DNA from: Juglans regia
Taxonomy: Eukaryota > Streptophyta > Magnoliopsida > Fagales > Juglandaceae
Direction: 5' to 3'
Assembly (NCBI RefSeq): GCF_001411555.2
Contig: NC_049911.1
Span: 35,353,340 to 35,417,339 of the forward strand
Length of the DNA: 64,000 nt
In this document: positions 60,946 through 64,000 of the stretch, piece by piece
Layout: the number at the start of each line of letters is the position of its first letter
How positions within the stretch are numbered: the first letter of the stretch is position 1
Made by a program: the position numbers and the translations under genes
Notes under the pieces: model-generated
What the model was told of the DNA's origin: nothing
Databases searched by the model: none
The model's input: the letters and a program-made list of their open reading frames with translations, nothing else

Positions 60946-62186
60946 GGAGCATAAACAGAACTACTTGGATTTGAGGAGAAAAGCATCAGGTTGAAGCATT
61001 TCTAAAAATGAAGCTTTGCTTACATTTTGCAGCATCTATCGTAGAGGCAGGATCCAACTGGTGTTGAATTGTGAGGTGGTGGAAGCTGCAGAACTTCATG
61101 TATCGTGGAGGCCCATCTCTGCTACGCTTACTCTTCTTCTTATCTTTCTAGCTTTGTAATGCTCTACTTATTAGCATCTAGAAAATGTGGAATTGGTACA
61201 ACTCCAAAGAACGAGGTGTGTAACCAGAAGAATAGATTATATCCAAGCGCCAAGCTTTGTAAACAAGATGGATTCTGCAGAAAATACAAGGGCACGTTGG
61301 CTAGTCCATGGTTCTTATTTAGTTGTGAGATATCTAGAGCAAAAGGGCTTGTTCTGTTGCAGAAGTTGAAAATGTAGCTTAGAATGTAGACAAATCTCAA
61401 CCAAATGATTCTTTTGAAGTCTAGCCCGTGGAGCATGAAATGTTTTTCTATCTGATTCTTTTGAAGTCTAGCTGTGTCTTTGGCTCCTGTAAAGTTGATG
61501 TATGGTATTATCCGTATCATCCTTTATATTGATACTTAAATACTTGAATGTCCATATTTATTTGAACATCCTCTCAATTCTCAAATTTGAATAAAATTCT
61601 ATTTCAAGTGCTTTGACTGTTTAGATCTGTTGGGACCCTTTTTAGATTTCAAATCATTTACTTTTCTTCAAGTGCTTTTAGTTTTTACCCCCGCTCCTAT
61701 GCCCCCAAGTACGTGGGACATAAGAAACAAGAAAAATCTAAGCCATTGAAATCTACTTTGGAATAAATATAACTTTGAAATAATGGAGGTAGGAAAACTG
61801 CGCTATTCAAACTGTTCTGGTTTTTGGATGGATGATGCGTCATGGATTCTGTGGAAATTCTCGACCAAGTTTGTCAATCATCAGTAAAAACGATTTTTTT
61901 TTTGAAAGGATTTTCTTAAAATTCTTAAGATTGAATGATTGATTTGTATCAATTCGGCGTAACCTTCATTCGCTTTCAAATATGGCGTGCATGAGGTGGG
62001 AATCCGATCCAATCCAAATGATAGAACTCTGATGAAACAAACGTATGGTCCACATTGGGGGAATTCGTAAAGAGGGGGGGTATAAGAAACAGAAACACAT
62101 TCAACTCATTTTCATTTTCAAGATGTTGATGGCTAATAATAATCCCCCTCTTCCAACTGTCCGATTAATTGCATGGGTTGGTATCA
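60946..62186. other. Non-coding sequence, no gene supported
   Basis: Moderately AT-rich sequence. The part to about 61560 could be the 3' UTR of the exon-like segment at 60799-60945. No transposon ends, RNA gene or convincing frame was seen. Confidence 0.4.
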
Positions 62187-62372
62187 TGTAACGAAGAAAA
62201 ATGATATTTACAGTTGTGAATTGTGCAAGTATCGTGTAATTTCTTTAAAAAAAATGAGTAAATACGGGAACTATATGAAAAAAAATAATTAATTTTTTAA
62301 TAATAAATTTTATTTTTTTCAAAACGATTATTCTATACTTATACATTATATAATTGTATATAACATTACTCT
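62187..62372. mobile_element. MITE with about 40-bp inverted ends
   Basis: The left end is AATGATATTTACAGTTGTGA then ATTGTGCAAGTATCG. The right end, reverse-complemented, is TAATGTTATATACAATTATA then TAATGTATAAGTATAG. The interior has TGAGTAAATACGGGAACTAT and a TTAATTTTTTAATAATAAAT core. From memory this type is frequent in Fagales genomes. No coding capacity. Confidence 0.6.
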
Positions 62373-62694
62373 GACGGAGACAATCGAGGACAGTTTTGTT
62401 AAAAAAAAAACCAATTGAAAGATATGGCAGCTGATGAGCTTAGCTTCACACCAAGAGTTGGAGTTGGAGAAAGGAGTGGTAGCAGTCAACAAGTGTACTT
62501 GAGAGAATCTGTGTGTGTACCCAAATTCCAAAGTGGCCATTACTTCTACTTGCAATTGCAAATTGTTAATGCAAAATGCAAATGCATCACAACCACATCG
62601 TACCAACGCCAATTCCTCTCTTACACGCCTCTACTTTTCCAAGCACTTCGTTTATAGGGCATTCATTATTTAATACTCGACTTTCCAAGGATAA

Positions 62695-62720
62695 GATATA
62701 TATATATATATATATATAGT
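62695..62720. repeat. (TA)n microsatellite
   Basis: About 12 TA units in non-coding sequence; likely polymorphic. Confidence 0.9.
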
Positions 62721-62914
62721 CTTTGTCCTCTCACATTATTGCAATCTTTCTAAGATTAGGATATAAAGATGATCAATTTATATATAGTCTAAAACATCAT
62801 AACCATCCTCGTGTTTTTTTTATATTGGAATTGAGGTTATGGGTCATTTTTATGCATTTCTTTTGTAGTCAATTGGGAAGATCAAGGGATCAAACCCATG
62901 CCAAGATTCGGGTG

Positions 62915-63090
62915 AATTTGGATAGACAGTTCAGATGAGATGTTTTATTAAAAATTAAATAAAATATTGATAATTTTTTAGTATTATTTTTATTTTAGAA
63001 TTTAAAAAAATTAAATTATTTATTATATTTTTATATGAGAATTTGAAAATATTATAATGATGAAATGAGATGTTTTGTATATCCAAACCC
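62915..63090. mobile_element. MITE, 'GAGATGAGAT' family, copy 3
   Basis: The left end is TTTGGATAGACAGTTCAGAT. The right end TGTTTTGTATATCCAAA reverse-complements to TTTGGATATACAAAACA, giving short inverted ends. The interior matches the copies at 27.2 and 49.0 kb. Confidence 0.65.
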
Positions 63091-64000
63091 ACTAGTCTTG
63101 CACCATCCATGAGTGGAGATGGCAACTGGCACAAGCGCCATTGGTATATCTTCAATTGGTATTATATTAAGCTTTTAGCAGAAGTGCTTTTGCATCTGTG
63201 TGATTTCCTCTTTGGAGAAACAGCTCACATAAGAGTCATGAGAACTTGAACAAGGGGATTGTTTGGATTATTGAGCTCATGCAATATGATGCAGTTGTTT
63301 TAGTAGATATCCTCTACTCCCAAGTCCTAAGGGATGTATGCCTCTGAACCAACACATGGAAATACCATCCTCAAGAAGCGCTTTCCCATTTCATTTTAAA
63401 ACAGGGTTTTTAATTATTTTCTTTGGTTTATACATGATAATCAAGAAAACTATATTCTCTGGCCTCCATGAGAAAATTACTCCCATTTTTTAACTATTTT
63501 TTTAGAAAAAAAACCTGAGCTAAAAAATCATGTTAAGAGCAAAGTGTTTCAGAAACATAAGCTCACAAAAAAAAAAAAAAAATTCCAAATCTAAAGAAAT
63601 GTGATGATTTGAGAGTTAAAACGGTCTAAATACTTTCAATTAAACTATTTTATAATAATCCAAGCTTCTAATAGTTGTTAAATTGTATCGTTGTCTAATG
63701 ATTTGTTAGTAGGAAAAATTAATAATTTACATGATTTTACGAAATTAATATATATTTTTATTATTCAACAAACAATTTATATGCTTTTACAAAATTTATA
63801 TATATTTTTATTAATCAACAAACAAGTACATTTTTTTACTCCGATTTGAGATTATATGGTTTACAAACAGAGAGGGAGAGAGAGACACAGAGGGAGGGAG
63901 ACTGAGCGAGTCAGAGACAGGAGAACCTTTTGCTTTTTATTGCGCTCTCTCTCTCTCTCTCAGAAAGCCTGATTCTCTCTGCTTTTCGCTGTCTTTTTTT
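63091..64000. other. Intergenic; possible 5' leader of a gene beyond the edge
   Basis: Non-coding, A/T-rich to about 63830. The last 130 bases turn GA-rich then CT-rich (GCGCTCTCTCTCTCTCTCTC near 63942), as many plant 5' leaders do. A plus-strand gene may begin just past the window; this is a guess from composition. Confidence 0.35.

Noticed and set aside
1..64000. CRISPR arrays, operons, bacterial-type systems, tRNA/rRNA genes
   Set aside because: None seen. Gene structure and repeats are those of a plant nuclear genome.

Overview
The window is nuclear DNA from a eudicot plant. It is AT-rich, its genes are split by many GT-AG introns, and it carries plastid-envelope and thylakoid protein genes, a PPR gene, plant-type LINEs, a hAT element, MITEs and a solo LTR. 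The style of the MITEs and LINE tails resembles what I know from Fagales trees (walnut/pecan/oak relatives). That placement is inference.

Layout. 1-1.4 kb: fragments of LINE retrotransposons. 1.6-22.4 kb (+): the 3' two-thirds of the TIC236 gene (plastid protein-import factor, TamB/DUF490 family), 18 exons that join in frame and encode the last 1360 residues; its first exons lie left of the window. One 8.9-kb intron holds a same-strand LINE (about 9.0-17.35 kb) that is itself split by a second, antisense LINE (13090-16825) with a 17-bp target-site duplication. 23.4-26.8 kb (-): an 11-exon PsbP-domain protein gene (PPD5-like, 298 aa). 28.5-30.7 kb (+): an intronless P-class PPR gene.

The central oddity is a tandem segmental duplication. 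About 14.2 kb (17615-31821, from inside a TIC236 exon to beyond the PPR gene) is repeated immediately downstream as 31822-40801. The second copy lost 7.9 kb (last TIC236 exon, the whole PPD5 gene, most of the PPR gene) and gained a 2.64-kb hAT-type element. The result is a TIC236 pseudogene joined to the PPR C-terminus, with a chimeric 244-codon reading frame at the junction.

41.1-46.4 kb (-): a 1166-aa TFIIS-central-domain/SPOC-domain nuclear protein, with a 5' leader reaching about 48.3 kb. 49.17-49.95 kb: a probable solo LTR. 51.4-54.9 kb (+): a two-exon PP2A B' (B56) regulatory subunit, 497 aa. 55-64 kb is gene-poor: two unassigned exon-like segments, a broken ALA-interacting-subunit (CDC50/LEM3) gene fragment, MITEs and simple repeats.

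The genes are not an operon or a pathway, although TIC236 and the PPD5-like protein both act in plastids. From memory, the neighbourhood SPOC/TFIIS - PPD5 and SPOC/TFIIS - PP2A B' resembles two Arabidopsis chromosome 5 segments, which suggests an old conserved gene order. I found no CRISPR, no tRNA or rRNA gene and no clear metabolic cluster.
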